DNA of 64,000 nucleotides from Marisa cornuarietis (Eukaryota; Mollusca; Gastropoda; Architaenioglossa; Ampullariidae): NCBI GenBank assembly GCA_004794655.1, contig SMMW01000080.1, positions 1,822,501 to 1,886,500 of the forward strand, read 5' to 3'. Shown piece by piece: positions 1 to 12,366 of this stretch (position 1 is its first letter; each line of letters starts with the position of its first letter). The notes under the pieces were generated by a model. It saw only the letters and a program-made list of their open reading frames with translations, ran no database searches and was not told where the DNA came from. The position numbers and the translations under genes were made by a program.

Positions 1-2761
1 TTGATGTGATGGGCGGAGTTCCACCCACAAACGCTGGACCTGTCCAGATGATGGCCCCAGCAATGAGTGGGACGGGCTCTGTACAAACCAGCCCTACGAT
101 GGTGAACTCCTTTGTCCCTTGACCTAACCAGTCTTTATGAATAATAATGATGATGATGTTCTATATAAGATTAAAACGACAAGTTCAGTTTTTAGCCTTA
201 TTTAATCATTGGGTAATTGGGCTCATTTACCTTAAGAGGACTTCAGCCATACTCGTAAGAAAATATGAAAAAAATTCAGACGTACGAAGGAGTTGACTAC
301 TGCTCAGTAACTTGTTTTAATCATCATATTTATTTATTCTATTTCCTCTTTTTTAAAGTATACTACTACGTGTAAAAGCATAGGAACTGAAATTTTATTT
401 ATGCTGTCAATAGTGATTGTAGTGTATTCTATGGCATCAATGGGAATAAATGTCTAAAGATTTCCCTTCAGAGAAATATTGGTGATGGGTGTGTATGCTC
501 CCAATTAAGCTCCTTGGTGTCATATATTCCCAGTATATAAATATAAACATGGTACTATTAGGTTGTCTTCGGGGTCTAACACAACATTATATCTTCTGAA
601 ACATATGTAACATTCTTTGATGTAATATGATGGCGTAAGTCACCTCAGACTTACTACTGTAATTAGTTTTATGCGGATGATCATGACTAGGTCTTTTTAG
701 TTTTGAATGAAACTCCTTCCTTTAGCTGCTCGATCAACAGCCAAGCAGCAGCCCCCAAATATCCACCTCTGGTCTGGATAGTTTAACCGGCGAGCCCCAA
801 GGACCCATCGTTGCTGCCGTCCACTCAGGCGATTTGACAGGTGTAAGTTGAGACAGGAGGCCTGACCTGCTCCGACAATCTGACCACTAATGCGAAGGGG
901 AAGCCAGTCTAACGCATGTCATCCGACCGTCCTTCTGGCTAAGAATGTGGAACTCACCATAATAACGAAAAGATGCAGTAACCTTTAAACCATGCTCCTT
1001 ACAGTCTTGTCTCAATATTAAAAACAATTCTCATCATCCTATCATTTCTAAAGTTCTGTAGCCAGACATTTAACAGAAAAATTGCTTTTGTTTAGTATAA
1101 ACTAATTTACCTAATCAAAGATGACCACAATTGGCTTATTTTTGAGAACCTCTTTCTCACTAAACAAACTAACTTCACCCCTAATTTTAAAACACACTCC
1201 GACATATATTCTACGAAGAAGAGTTGAGGAAACTTCAAGATAGTGCGTTCGTGGCTTCACTGGAAATTTAACTATGATTGAATAAATTTGAGATTTAAAG
1301 TGTCAATTAATGCATTTTTCATTAGAGCTAATAAATATTAAGTCTCATTTCAAACCACCGCTTACAATTTCTTGTTTATGTTTTAAATGCACGCTTCCTG
1401 CATAAGAATGCGACTAATATTTGTCAGTAGTTGTGTCAGCATTGAAACAACTTGTGGAAGTGATCATCGTTTTTATTGTCTGTTTTTGTTTTTGTCTTGT
1501 TATTTGATTAATTTTTTTTTCTTATTGTTGTCTTTGGAATGTTTGTTTATGTGGGTCCTGGGTTGCCCAAGTTTACATTTTGGTTTGGAAATCTATATTC
1601 CATGAGAGAGGCGCTGGTTGCCAAAGGTGAAAAGCAGTCACATGGCTTGACTCTTTATATTCAAACTAACTTCTAACACAATTTCTTGGCTGTCCTCAGA
1701 AGGTTGTTGCCGACTAACTCTTAAATCATTGACCGTGGCCTGGTCCTTATTATCTGGTTCAACCTCGCAGCCACCTTTAGGATCAAGTGCTGTGGCTTCA
1801 ACAGAACAATCCGCTTGCCATTCTACTGTTTAATGCCATCAGACTGCTAATGAAACACAATCTACTTACTCTTACATACCTACTTATGTGTATTCGCACA
1901 AACTCAAGAACTAAAACTAAGAGATATAGCAGTGGGTGGATAGACAGATATATTAATGGAGGGGTGGAAGAAGAGAAAGACTCACAAACGGCACATCTGC
2001 ATAACAAATCTAAGAAAGAGACAGCATGCAAATACACAAATCAATCAATCAGGTTGGAATAGTGAAGCAATAAAAGAATATACACAGGATGGGTGGACGA
2101 TAGAAAGGAAGTAAGAAAGAAAAAGAAAAGAAAGCACTGGCGCAAAGATTCAGAATATAAGTAGGACATGTTCCGCCGATAAATTCAGAATTTCAATATG
2201 ATTCACGAAGATGTTTTTGTCCAAAAATGCATGGGAAGGGGAAATCTTTTGCTACATCTAGGTTGTCTGTCTCTAACAGATGGCTATGTTTGGACCTCCA
2301 CCTCAGCCAGCAGGTCCTTCACCTTCTTTCTTCAGCGGCCCCTCTCTATCCCCGATGGTTCCAGACCTTCAGAACTTCGTAAGTGCCTTCAGATCATAGT
2401 AAGCGGTTGTCCTTCTATCTTCAAAAAAAAAACAGCACAAAAAATTTATCTGTTGATAAATCCTCTTCTCGGCTAGAGCGTGTGACTGTGGTTCAACCAA
2501 ACATTGAACCATCTGCATGATCCGTTATTGATCTTCGAGGTTACTATTTGTCTTTCAGCACCCACAAACTCAGCCCCAGCAGCGGACTGGATGCAACTTT
2601 GTGAGTGAACACTTTTTTATTTTCTTTTTTTATTTCAGCCAAGTTAATATTTACAGTCACACAATCACTCAGGCACACACGCACACACTGAAATCTTCAC
2701 ACACCACTGTCGTCGTTTGTTTGATTTTCTTACATCTGCATTATAGTCCAGGCTCAAAACT

Positions 2762-2821
<60 letters not shown>

Positions 2822-3217
2822 GACAAAACTTATGAAAATAAAAATACTGGTCCCAGTAACTGACTTATTTGTGTGGAATGTACGTAACCCATAGCAGTTT
2901 CTAATAATAATTTTCAAACATCTGCTGCACTAAATTATGTGTATTAAAATCATATCACCTCAGTTTTTAAAGTGTAAAAAAATATACACATCATTGAACC
3001 TAGACACAATCGCCTCGATGTTAAAAATATTCTTTGAGAGAAAGAAACGATGATACAAGAGATCTAGTGAGTAAAAAGGACGATGGAGCATACACCGACC
3101 TACCGGAAGTCGAGAGTGGAGGTGCTCCAGTAGCAACAGCTGACCTCACCTGATGCCTGTCAACCTTTATTTTTGCAGATGTGCCTCATGATGTACATGG
3201 GATTCATGAACTATTGA
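1..3217 (+). CDS. 3' end of an unrecognised gene, four short phase-0 exons
   Basis: Partial gene entering from the left edge. The reading frame at 1-101 is rich in Met, Pro, Gly and Thr and can splice at a weak GTGAAC donor (102), or instead run on to a stop at 120-122. Further exons fit GT-AG rules and all keep phase 0: 2280-2378 (99 nt, 33 codons, Pro/Ser/Phe-rich, acceptor ctctaacag, donor gtaagt), 2559-2600 (42 nt, Gln-rich, donor gtgagt) and 3179-3217 (39 nt, last residues MCLMMYMGFMNY, then TGA). Agreement of phase across four short exons is the main support. The predicted C-terminus is low-complexity with no domain I recognise. No function is assigned. The first exon-intron boundary is the least certain part. 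A similar 39-nt terminal exon lies at 7302-7340. Confidence 0.5.
123..2279. other. probable intron, AT-rich, no gene seen
   Basis: If the exon assignment is right this is an intron. It contains a GC-richer block at about 720-950 that stands out from its AT-rich surroundings and could be an old repeat. No open frame with domain character was found. Confidence 0.4.
2762..2819. repeat. (CA)n microsatellite
   Basis: About 29 uninterrupted CA units, within the probable intron between exons 2559-2600 and 3179-3217. Confidence 0.95.
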
Positions 3218-5379
3218 AAGGGGTAGGGGGGTGCCGACTAAGTTACATTACCCACTCTAGCCTCATTTTTTGTCTCCAACAGACAATGTTTTAAATACTT
3301 AATCATCATCTGTGCTGTGTCCATTCGACAAAGCTGCTGGAGAGAGTAGCATCTGTTGTCATGTTCACACTCCTTTTCTAACAATTAATTTACTCATTCG
3401 TCTTGCTTGAATGATTCGTGAAGGCAGCTTCATGCATGGGAATTCCTCTGTAGCACCATGAGCGAGTGAGTCAGTGAGTCAGTAAATGAGTCAGTCTGTC
3501 AGTGATCGAGTGAGTGTTCCTGTAGCTGCTGTGAATGTAGACAAAAAGCTCAAAAAGTGCAACGGGAGAGGAAAGTGAATGCTGAACCGTGCAAGAACTT
3601 GAGGCCACACAAGACCTGCTGTGTGCGAGGCAGCCACCTGCGGGCACCACGCTCTCACTTCTGGACCTCACGTGCCAAAGGCTGGGCTAATCACTCTTTC
3701 CAAGCTGCCTGCAATAAGCAAACTGCTCTCTGATTGAGATTGATTGCAGAGATCATTGTGCTTTGATATTTCACACCAAAAAGTAATTATCACATAGGCT
3801 AGGGTGCCCCCTTTTTATCTGTTCAACCCTTGCTGTTGTAATTTACATGTGTGAACACATTTTCATCTTCTGGTTTCATAAAATACGGTTTGATTTTACT
3901 GTTGGCTACAACATTTAAGGCAACAAAAAATAAAAAAATTTGTGACCCTTAATCAATCGATCAATGAATCAATGATTCAAAAATATCGTACACGTGGAGC
4001 GCATATGAAATTACCCGGATGCAGTAAAAAAAAAGTTTATTAAATAACGACAATTACTTTCTAAAATGATAGCCAAAACATGAATCCTTTGGCTGCACAT
4101 AAAGGTATGTAAAAAGTCTCTAGAGTAGCTAGTAAATTGTCATATATTTAGCTCCTTCCATTGGCAGCACAACCTGTTTCGTTTGCTTGTACAAGACAAC
4201 GCCTCCTCTTCATCGATAAGACATCGTCGAGTCCTTTAACGCACTTTCAGTTTGTACCTGAAATAAAACAGCTTCCGTACTATGTGTCTTCTGTTTCGCT
4301 GTACAATGTTCTTGGCTGTTGGTATATGTGTGTTTTAACTGACTTGTCTCGTTGTTTGGTCTTGACTCATTTTCAACGAATTTGCCCCAGTTACAGAAAA
4401 AAGTGGCTTCTGGCATCTGTTAGACAAGCATATATCTATAAGGATTGGGTGTCTTCATATTCGGAATTTCAGCACGGTGCAAATCAGCAAGTCTGTTAAC
4501 TAACAAACAAAGAAATGTGTATAGAAGTCGTACAGGACGGGATGCGACTAAAAAAGACAAGGGAGAAAATTATAGAAGATAGCAGCACAGGAAATTAAAC
4601 TTGAGAGTTGATGGAAAGGCTGCAAGAAGGACACTTGACATTTTCCCGCAGCTTGTGTCAAGATTTTAAATTCATTCGCCATATGTTTTGCCACTATATG
4701 TACAAATGATAAAGCCTTGTAGTTTTTTTTAATGAATCGTCCTTATTACAGAAAACTTGAAGTAAGTAGCTGTGTTTATATCTTTCCATCGATGGTTCTA
4801 CATCAAAGATGACAGCCACAAGATTCCATACAAGTAGAAGTCAATATGTTCGTCAAGAAAAGTAAGAGGAAAAAGTAGTGACGATGGCAGCAACGACACG
4901 ACTGAGGACATAATCACAAATAGAACAACAGGGGTGAAAATAAACAAGAAGAAAATGGAAGTCAAAGACAAGGAAACAAGAACAAAAAGATCGTGTTTAT
5001 TACATTTTTTAAAACCTGAATAAAACATCAAATTACCACTGTTTCCGTAGCTGGAGCAACCCTAATGGAAGAAAAAGCTGACATCAACAACAACAGAACT
5101 GTTGCTCTCATGGCGGACATTTCTCGGCTCTGTTTGTCTCACCATCCAATCTCCTTTCCTCGCCTTGCATGTACATGTATAGTGGGTCGGTTCCTTATTT
5201 TCCAAAGTATAACTGGTTGCTTACATTGAGGAGCCATGAGGATAGCGGTATCACAACAAAGATAGAACTGAGAAATGTCGGAAAAAGCTACAAAACCCGA
5301 GATTTCTGGTTTGAGAGAGGGGAGATCGTCAAAAGGGTCGTCAGTAACAGCAGCTGAAAACGGTTAAAACGACTGATGT
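3218..5379. other. 3' flank / intergenic, no gene seen
   Basis: Follows the stop codon at 3217. It includes a GAGTCAGT-type stutter at about 3462-3515. The open frames here are short and lack domain or codon character, so I see no gene. Confidence 0.5.
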
Positions 5380-5660
5380 TATAGGACCTGTACTTTCTGG
5401 AGCTTTGGGTGTTTTGTACGAAGACCTGGTGCAAAACCTAGTGCAGACGTTAGTGACCTTTGCCCTGAACGTTGTAGTTGTTGTAGTTTTTTGTTGGGCG
5501 TTGAGAAAACCCATGACAAAAACAAAAAAAAGAACAAACGAAACAATGTAAGGCTATTTACAGTAACTTCAGGGGCAGGGTGAGTGAGGGCAACACTTGT
5601 GCCTATGATCAGAAGTGGCAGTTGATGTCGCGATACCGTTAACCTTTCCACAGCTCGTAA
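5380..5660. repeat. dispersed repeat X, copy 1
   Basis: Shares blocks with 17880-18360, 24450-24790, 26770-27080 and 41000-41590: a stretch with 'cttgtgcctatgatcagaag' followed by 'gttaacctttccacagctcg', seen in the other copies in diverged form. Copies 1 and 2 lie upstream of genes A1 and A2, so the repeat is probably ancestral flanking DNA of the duplicated gene unit rather than a transposon. Confidence 0.55.
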
Positions 5661-5671
5661 ATTATCGTCGG

Positions 5672-5744
<73 letters not shown>
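5672..5744. repeat. (GT)n microsatellite
   Basis: A pure GT tract of about 36 units directly after repeat X copy 1, followed at 5769-5784 by a short CT run. Confidence 0.95.
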
Positions 5745-5745
<1 letters not shown>

Positions 5746-5759
5746 CAGCATGTATATGG

Positions 5760-6770
5760 TTTTGACTTTCTCTCTCTCTCTCTCTGTCTTTCACACACAT
5801 CAGTAAGTTACTAGCTAATAGAGCACAAACTTGTTCGTCTCTACACCGTTTAAAATATTTCGACTGATTAATAGCTATTTAAGTGTTTTTATTTGTAACA
5901 ATACTTAACAGATTTTGTGTACAAGCTCGTACATTAAAGCATTTTAGTGGAAGATTAGAAAATGAACGCAGAACATCAGAAGCAAGGCAGGGCAGTGATT
6001 TCCCACAAAGATAAACTCGATCTTTTTATCTCTTTGAGTGCAGGTCTCATCTTAAGTACAAAGACAGACTTTTTAAATCTAAAATAGAATAATTAGCTCG
6101 ATAGCTTCATCGAAAATGTTTCCATAATGTTTCAACTATTAATCAACGTTTGACGATTCCATATTATCAAGCACATCTTTGATTTTCATTGGTCTGTACA
6201 TTTTCTCCAGAAAAATAAGAATGCTGGAAAAATTTGTGTTAAATATGCCAAATAGAATAAATATTTTAGTAAATTTGAGAACATTTATACCATTCCATTT
6301 AATAATCATTATCTTTTTTAATGCTTTCTAAACTCCATGAACAGTAAAAACATGTTTAATCCTTTCTTTTTTTATTATAAAATGTGCACAAGTAAGTAGG
6401 AACATTTTCGTTTCTTTTAATGAACTTATCTGACCTGGAGCCACTTATATTTAATTAGTTATTTTTATTTTATAAATTTTAACAAATATCTGCAGTTGTT
6501 TACACCATTTCTAACCCGAGATGAATATTCAGAATTTAATGTATTATAATAGATCTTTGAAAGATGTGATACTAATTTATTGTAAATTAATAAACAATAA
6601 TTGTAGAATATATTATTGAATTAGACATTACGTAGGTTCATTAATTAACTTATTAATATTAATAATATAATAATAAATATTCTAAAGACTTCAACTTGAG
6701 TTAAGGCAGACGACACTTTAGTCGCTTTCTTCGAGGAAATCATTATTGCAGAGTATTTTGGGATGAAATA

Positions 6771-6809
<39 letters not shown>

Positions 6810-7301
6810 GAGTGAGAGTGAGAGTGAGAATGAGCGAATCAATCATGCTGTGCCAATGAAGATGTTCATAGTTTTATGAAATAAACATAACATTCATAAA
6901 ATGTTCTTTCACTTCAGTTCTCCCTCAATGGACTAATTAGGTCCTAAAGTTTCTTTAAAATACTAACAGGTAAAAGGTCCCCTAAACTGTTTCAACTAAA
7001 ATATTAAGAGAGTCTCTTAAGTATCACCATGCTTTACCTACTCTTAAGATTCTTAGAAGATTTATTTAGCAAAGCACTTGTAGCCCCAACACATTTTCTC
7101 AAGTTGAATAACTTCACTAAAACTTTAAAGCAGCCTCCTCTCTTTTAAATAGTCACATTAGTCCAAAAGAAGTTGAAATTTGCGCATAATACTTATTTTT
7201 CCAATCATCAATTGATAAAATAGCTTCGTAGGTTAAAAGGAAAGTGCCATGTGGAGATAAAGAAATTATCATTCATTAAACTTTTTAATAATTTGTTTCA
7301 G
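5760..7301. other. AT-rich DNA, no gene seen
   Basis: Very AT-rich (especially 6360-6690), with a compound (CT)n(CA)n tract at about 6773-6808. It may be the intron before the second terminal exon at 7302, if both terminal exons belong to one gene. Confidence 0.45.
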
Positions 7302-7340
7302 ATTTGCCTCATGATGATCCGACAATCACTCGTGTCCTGA
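7302..7340 (+). CDS. second terminal exon resembling 3179-3217
   Basis: After a good acceptor (atttgtttcag) the phase-0 frame reads ICLMMIRQSLVS then TGA. It is exactly 39 nt, like the exon at 3179-3217 (MCLMMYMGFMNY, TGA), and shares the core CLMM. An AATAAA signal follows at 7465-7470. It looks like a duplicated alternative last exon of the same gene, or a remnant of a duplicated gene end. The exon is very short, so transcript evidence would be needed to be sure. Confidence 0.4.
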   Translation: MCLMMIRQSLVS

Positions 7341-7344
7341 ACTG

Positions 7345-8033
7345 AAGGAAACATCAGCTGACACTTACTCGGAAGTTTCCGATTAATCAAACATAAATCG
7401 TAAAAAATAAATTTATAAAATGGTTCTTCTTGTGTATGGTTACATAAATACACATTGTGCTTCAAATAAAGATATGGTTCAAATCTGCCAAGTCTTCTAC
7501 TTCATATGTATCGTAACATATTTTAAACATTTACGGAAGTAGAAAGCAGCCGATACTTTTCAAGGGAGTAAATGAAACCGTTCATGTATGAGTAAGTTGT
7601 CCTTACAAAAAGAAAAATAAAGAAATCGTGAAAGAAAGACAAAAATAAGAAAAAGGTAAGAAATTCTACAATTAAAAAAACAATAAAAGAAACAAGGAAA
7701 GATGAAATAAAAACCATAAAAGAAAGAAAAATACAAGCAAACAAACAAGTGGGAAGAAAAGAAAGTACAATCAAAGAAGAAGATGGTGTTTATTGCGACA
7801 GAAGGCTGAAGTCAGTCATGAACTTCATTTACCACATTTGTCTGACAGAAGTTCTTAACATTGGTAAACAAATGCAAATTAAGTTTCTTCCCGTTCCTAA
7901 TTTAAGCTCATAAGGATCCAGTACCCACTTTCCAAACACACTGAAACGCAATGCTCTAATAAATTACAAAATAAATTAACATATTTTATAAATTAATTAT
8001 TTATTTCTCGTAAATCATCGCGCGCTTATCGAA

Positions 8034-8131
<98 letters not shown>

Positions 8132-8150
8132 GCACCAAAGCCTTGAAAAG
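7345..8150. other. 3' flank and intergenic DNA with (GT)n
   Basis: Contains the poly(A) signal at 7465-7470 and a long pure (GT)n tract at about 8036-8130. A-rich open frames at 7523-7774 on the - strand look like low-complexity artefacts. Confidence 0.6.
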
Positions 8151-8219
8151 ACTGATGACCATTAGAAACAAATTTTTTCCTCCAGTTTCTTAGAGCTGAC
8201 AAAATGATTAGAGTGTTAA

Positions 8220-8374
8220 TCACATTAGTGTTAAGTGGTTCACTTAGTGTAAAGATTTATGAAGGGGCGGACAGTGTATAAATATTTCGCCCACTCAACC
8301 GACCTCAGCCGACCTCGTACAGTCCATTGCTATTGTCCCACGATTGAGCCTGAGACAAGTCTGAGACCGGAACC
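8220..8374 (+). promoter_or_regulatory. promoter and 5' UTR of peptide gene A1
   Basis: TATAAATA at 8277-8284 lies about 98 nt before the ATG. The stretch from about 8157 to 8374 is closely matched upstream of A2 (19465-19701), including the TATA box and the 5' UTR. The A2 copy has one extra 'ctcagccgac' unit. Confidence 0.8.
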
Positions 8375-9116
8375 ATGAAGATTATTGTGGTCCTTGCTCT
8401 CCTCGCTGTGGGTGAGTTGCTGGTCTTTCGACGTATTTCTATACATTTCAAAGTCAATGCCATGCCATTAAAAAAGGAAATACAACACCGGGTAATATTT
8501 TTATACTTGTTATTCTTTGGTTGAAATAATTTAAAATAGGCAAGAGAAAAAAGTGAAAGCATATTGCATTGTTCACATTGATTCTAATTTTTTTTATTAA
8601 TTTAAGACTTCAGCTCCTCCTAATGGAGGTAAAAATGAAGAAACGTGAAAAAAATCAAACTGGAACTAAGAAATTGTAAACCTGCTAAGTCCGACAGAGA
8701 AATTAGGTGTTGGGTGGGGAGGGAAGTAGTTTAACAAAAAACGGAACCAATGAAAGAATTGCAGGCAATGTTCAATGTCACTTCTACATTTTAACTCCTC
8801 CTTTTTATATGTAGGACGCCTGTTAATAAAGCATTATACTAATTTTGGCCATACAGATATATAAAAAATAGACAGTAAGAAGTAAAAATGTGAGTTCTGA
8901 AAGCCTAAGCAAGCAAACATGTCAAGAAAACTGCAATTTAACTTGCTTCGATTTTTTGGAACTGATATCAAAAGAACTAGATTGAAACAATATTTCTCTT
9001 AAGAAGCTCTAATGCAGCGGAGCTTGTCTTCATATAGTAACTCTTGTATACTAAAAGCATTTTTGTGCTTCATCGTCCCATTCGTCCTTCTATAGACATG
9101 AAGTTTGCATGTTATG

Positions 9117-9168
<52 letters not shown>

Positions 9169-10589
9169 GTGTATTTGTTCTTAATAATCTGTCTGCTTTG
9201 TTTTTTTGAGAGGAGAGGTTATTTATTCTGTTGATAAATCTTTGTACCATTGTTTGCAGACATGTTTTAGTCTGTCTCAGTTTGTCTGTTGTGTGAGTTT
9301 GTGTTTTTGTATTTCTTTGTACAGTCCATTAAGCCATCTGTAAAGCAGAGAAATGTTCTATATACATTTCCGTTGTAATTATTATTAAAGCCTACACTGA
9401 CTTGTAATATAGTCCAGTCTCCCATCGAATTACATTTAAACATCTCAGGCTATTTCTCTAATATCTATTATCCGTCTTTTAGATTTTTTCCCCCGTCTTG
9501 TGGTGTTTGATTCAAAGGAGATGTAAGATGGTTAGTTATTAGACTATGATGGAAAACAAATTCCATTTTTCTGAGTTCAGCTCACTCTATTAAAACAAAA
9601 ATGTGCTATCTCATAGTATTAGGAACGATAAACCGCTTTTGTAAATAAGCTGAAAAAGATTTTCAAAAACTAAGAAAGCAAAAAGACATCGGGACAGAGT
9701 AAGATAGTAAGGGAAAAAGAAAAGTAAGACAAACGAATGTTCTCTTTCAGGTGTCCACTCATACTCGTACTGCCCTCCTGACCCGACCCAAGGCATCGAC
9801 TGTTTTGAGACTGAACCGGAGAAAGTGTTCTGCCTGACTGACGGCAGCCTCGTCTGTGGTGTTTGTGGCAAGAGACTGGCTTTCTGTCTGTAAGTTACAC
9901 TGTACCTTCTTATTGACATCGATTATCGAAAAGTCTTTTATTTTAATTTGTTTTTCATCACACAAGTAGCTAGATGAGACAAGGTAGGTCGACACCAAAC
10001 TGGTTTAAGCTTGCAAAATTTTCAAGGAAAAATAAAATAAAATAAAATAAAATATATAAACTGAACCAAAAGAAAGATGGACAAAAGGTAAGAAAGAAAA
10101 TAAAACCATAATACGAACAGTGTGCGCGCGCGCAGTAAAGGACTCGTAGGGTAGGAATTTTATCCTTTTAAAATAATTTAAATGTAAGAAACAGTTAAAA
10201 ACAGACTTTCTCATTTAATTGTATTTTTCTCTTTTTTTTCATTTTATTTGTGATTAGTAAAGTAGATTCGTCACACAAATCATTCTTTTCTTTTAATTTG
10301 TGTGAAAGAACACGTATTTGTCAGGCTCGGTGAGTGTGTCGAAAGCAGAGAGTGAATGATACACTTCGCGGTGGTCGTGACAAACGGACAACATTGGACA
10401 GAGGCTACAACTCCGGCTATAAACTCCATTTTGTTGTACGATGTCTCTCATTATCAACTCTATTTGTCTCACAGTGGGATAATGGAGGGAGTTCTTATCC
10501 TCGAGTCCAGAGATCCTAGTGTGTGTGAAGGCGCCGTCCCCCCAGAGTGTAAGGAGAGGGTGAGTGGCGCGAAACTCAAACTTTGGTGA
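8375..10589 (+). CDS. A1: small secreted 8-cysteine peptide (96 aa)
   Basis: Three exons: 8375-8411, 9751-9889 and 10475-10589 (stop TGA), with GT-AG introns of 1339 and 585 nt and phases 1 and 2. Exon 1 encodes a hydrophobic signal sequence starting MKIIVVLALLAV; cleavage is likely just after VHS, early in exon 2. The mature part has eight cysteines spaced C-x9-C-x9-C-x7-C-x2-C-x6-C-x17-C-x7-C, suggesting four disulfides, and a short tail ending KLKLW. Exon 2 carries the motifs CPPD, DCFE, CLTDG and VCGVCG. The start is supported by a conserved TATA box and by identical organisation in A2. It should act outside the cell. The C-x-TDG motif faintly recalls Kazal inhibitors, but the spacing differs. 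The family is not recognised; defence, reproductive or venom-like roles are all possible and none is shown. Confidence 0.85.
9119..9166. repeat. (GT)n microsatellite in A1 intron 1
   Basis: About 24 GT units; not matched at the same place in A2. Confidence 0.95.
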
Positions 10590-10699
10590 AGCGGTAACTA
10601 CACTGGAGCCGCCAACACCAACAGTCGCACGCCATGCTTGAGTAACTCCTAGTGCATGCTGGTACAGTTTTCTGTAAGTGTTTTGAGTGCACGAAGCGA

Positions 10700-10705
10700 A
10701 ATAAA
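10700..10705 (+). promoter_or_regulatory. poly(A) signal of A1
   Basis: AATAAA 111 nt after the A1 stop, within a 3' UTR nearly identical to that of A2. Confidence 0.8.
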
Positions 10706-11400
10706 GACATGGAGCCAGACTGCTGTATGGTCTTCTTACTGACCTTTGCACTTTCACTAACGTGTGTTTGGAAGAAGAACATGCATCCAAAAACCAACAA
10801 AACGCACCCACGTGCACGTGCACGCGCACTCGAACGGACAAACACACATAAAGGATAAGTCAATCTACCACATATTGTATTTTTAAAGAAGGCTTTCTTC
10901 ACATAATCATCCCTGTATATCACCTCACTGAGCACTGCTTCATAACCAAATAAAAAATTTTAGTCTAACATCAGCAGCTTTCGAATTTATCTTTGAAAAC
11001 ATTGTGAGAGAAATCCGCAAACAAACATTTATGTTGCTGGGTTGAGGAGGCACCGTTATTTAGACAGCCAGCACGTGACGACAGATGCGTGACTAATTCA
11101 GACTTATGAACACATTAAATGTTTGTCAATTAGGCCATAAATTCGGCTGATAGTTCGGACTCAATGGGTCACAAGCGTCCTTTGTGTTTCTGAAGGATTT
11201 TTGTCACATTTACTGGCTTTTAACTGGTTGAAAAAATGAAAAGGACGGAATATTGAATGAAACCAAGTTTTAAAATGCATGGATTAAAAATAAAATGAAT
11301 AAATGGTTGAATGATGTTGTGCCAGTGAAGGTGTTGATAATTCATTATTTTCTAAACAGTCACAAAAATGTTGTTTGAACTCAGTCCTCTCTCCTGAGAC
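10706..11400. other. A1 downstream flank, duplicated after A2
   Basis: 10706-11400 matches 21615-22960 in blocks. The A2 version is longer because of an extra stretch and a (GAAA)n expansion. No coding exon is seen. Open frames that overlap A1 exon 3 and its UTR in other frames are shadows. Confidence 0.6.
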
Positions 11401-11960
11401 TAATGTCACCCACTCCTGACAAAAGTCAGCAACTGACCGCGAAATTATCAACAAATTGATTGTCGTATTAACCTTAAGTGAGATAATAGTTTCTAACTGA
11501 TGGGCAGAGTACAAACAGCAGAGCCATCACAACGGTCAGCAGCAGAAGCCACAAGTGTATCTACAGCCATCACTTTTTTCTCGGCTGTCTCAGACCTCAA
11601 CCATGAAGCGCTCTTTAGGTCGTTGCTGAGTTGTTTCTTCTCTTTGTCTTTAACTAGCTTATCACAGCAGGAAAAGCCGGGGCACTATAGATATTGAAAT
11701 GTAATCGCCATGTCTAAGGTGCACCTACTCTTTGTCTCAAACACACTCTTTGTGTATCGCATACTCTTAGTCCCGTAAAGTGTTCGATGTCGCTGACGTA
11801 CTCGTAGTAGCTAAGGGTCGTTGTGGTCGCTGCTTAACACGATGAGCTCATCACTTTGAGCGCAGCTTTTTGTTCGGTAGTCCTAACCTTTGCCTACGAG
11901 GTAAACATTTAATCGGTGAAAATAACAAGCAACAGGTAGGCAGCGTCATCTTTATATTGC
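11400..11960 (+). pseudogene. B-type peptide gene relic (promoter, exon 1, start of intron 1)
   Basis: About 11480-11600 aligns with the B2 core promoter and 5' UTR ('cacaacggtcagcagcag'). The ATG at about 11602 begins like B exon 1, but roughly a dozen bases are missing, so the signal peptide is destroyed and a stop follows within a few codons. About 11740-11960 aligns with B1 intron 1 (around 32150-32350). Exons 2 and 3 are absent. Confidence 0.7.
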
Positions 11961-12366
11961 CACATATTGTGAAAAAATATACGCCTAATACTAACAAAAG
12001 AGATCTTAATAGGGAGAAGAAGGTCAAGAAAATTGAGTGGGAGAGACATAGAGAGAGAGAGAAAGAGAAAGATTCTTTGCCTTAGTAGATAAAGTCATAA
12101 ACAGAGCTGCAAAACAAAGAGGAAACGACATGAAACGATTCTATGACGATTACAAGACAAATGCCACATATTGTGAAAAAATATACGCCTAATACTAACA
12201 AAAGAGATCTTAATAGGGAGAAGAAGGTCAAGAAAATTGAGTGGGAGAGACATAGAGAGAGAGAGAAAGAGAAAGATTCTTTGCCTTAGTAGATAAAGTC
12301 ATAAACAGAGCTGCAAAACAAAGAGGAAACGACATGAAACGATTCTATGACGATTACAAGACAAAT
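11959..12366. repeat. recent tandem duplication, 204-bp unit
   Basis: The unit 11959-12162 is repeated at 12163-12366 with essentially no differences that I can see. It starts within the B-type intron relic. Confidence 0.9.

Noticed and set aside
7523..7774. Phe/Leu/Ser-rich - strand open frames that look membrane-like
   Set aside because: They arise from an A-rich low-complexity stretch of the + strand; two frames overlap.
10293..10935. Long - strand frames (184 and 119 codons) opposite A1 exon 3
   Set aside because: They are antisense shadows of exon 3 and its UTR; the same appears opposite A2, as expected from the shared DNA.
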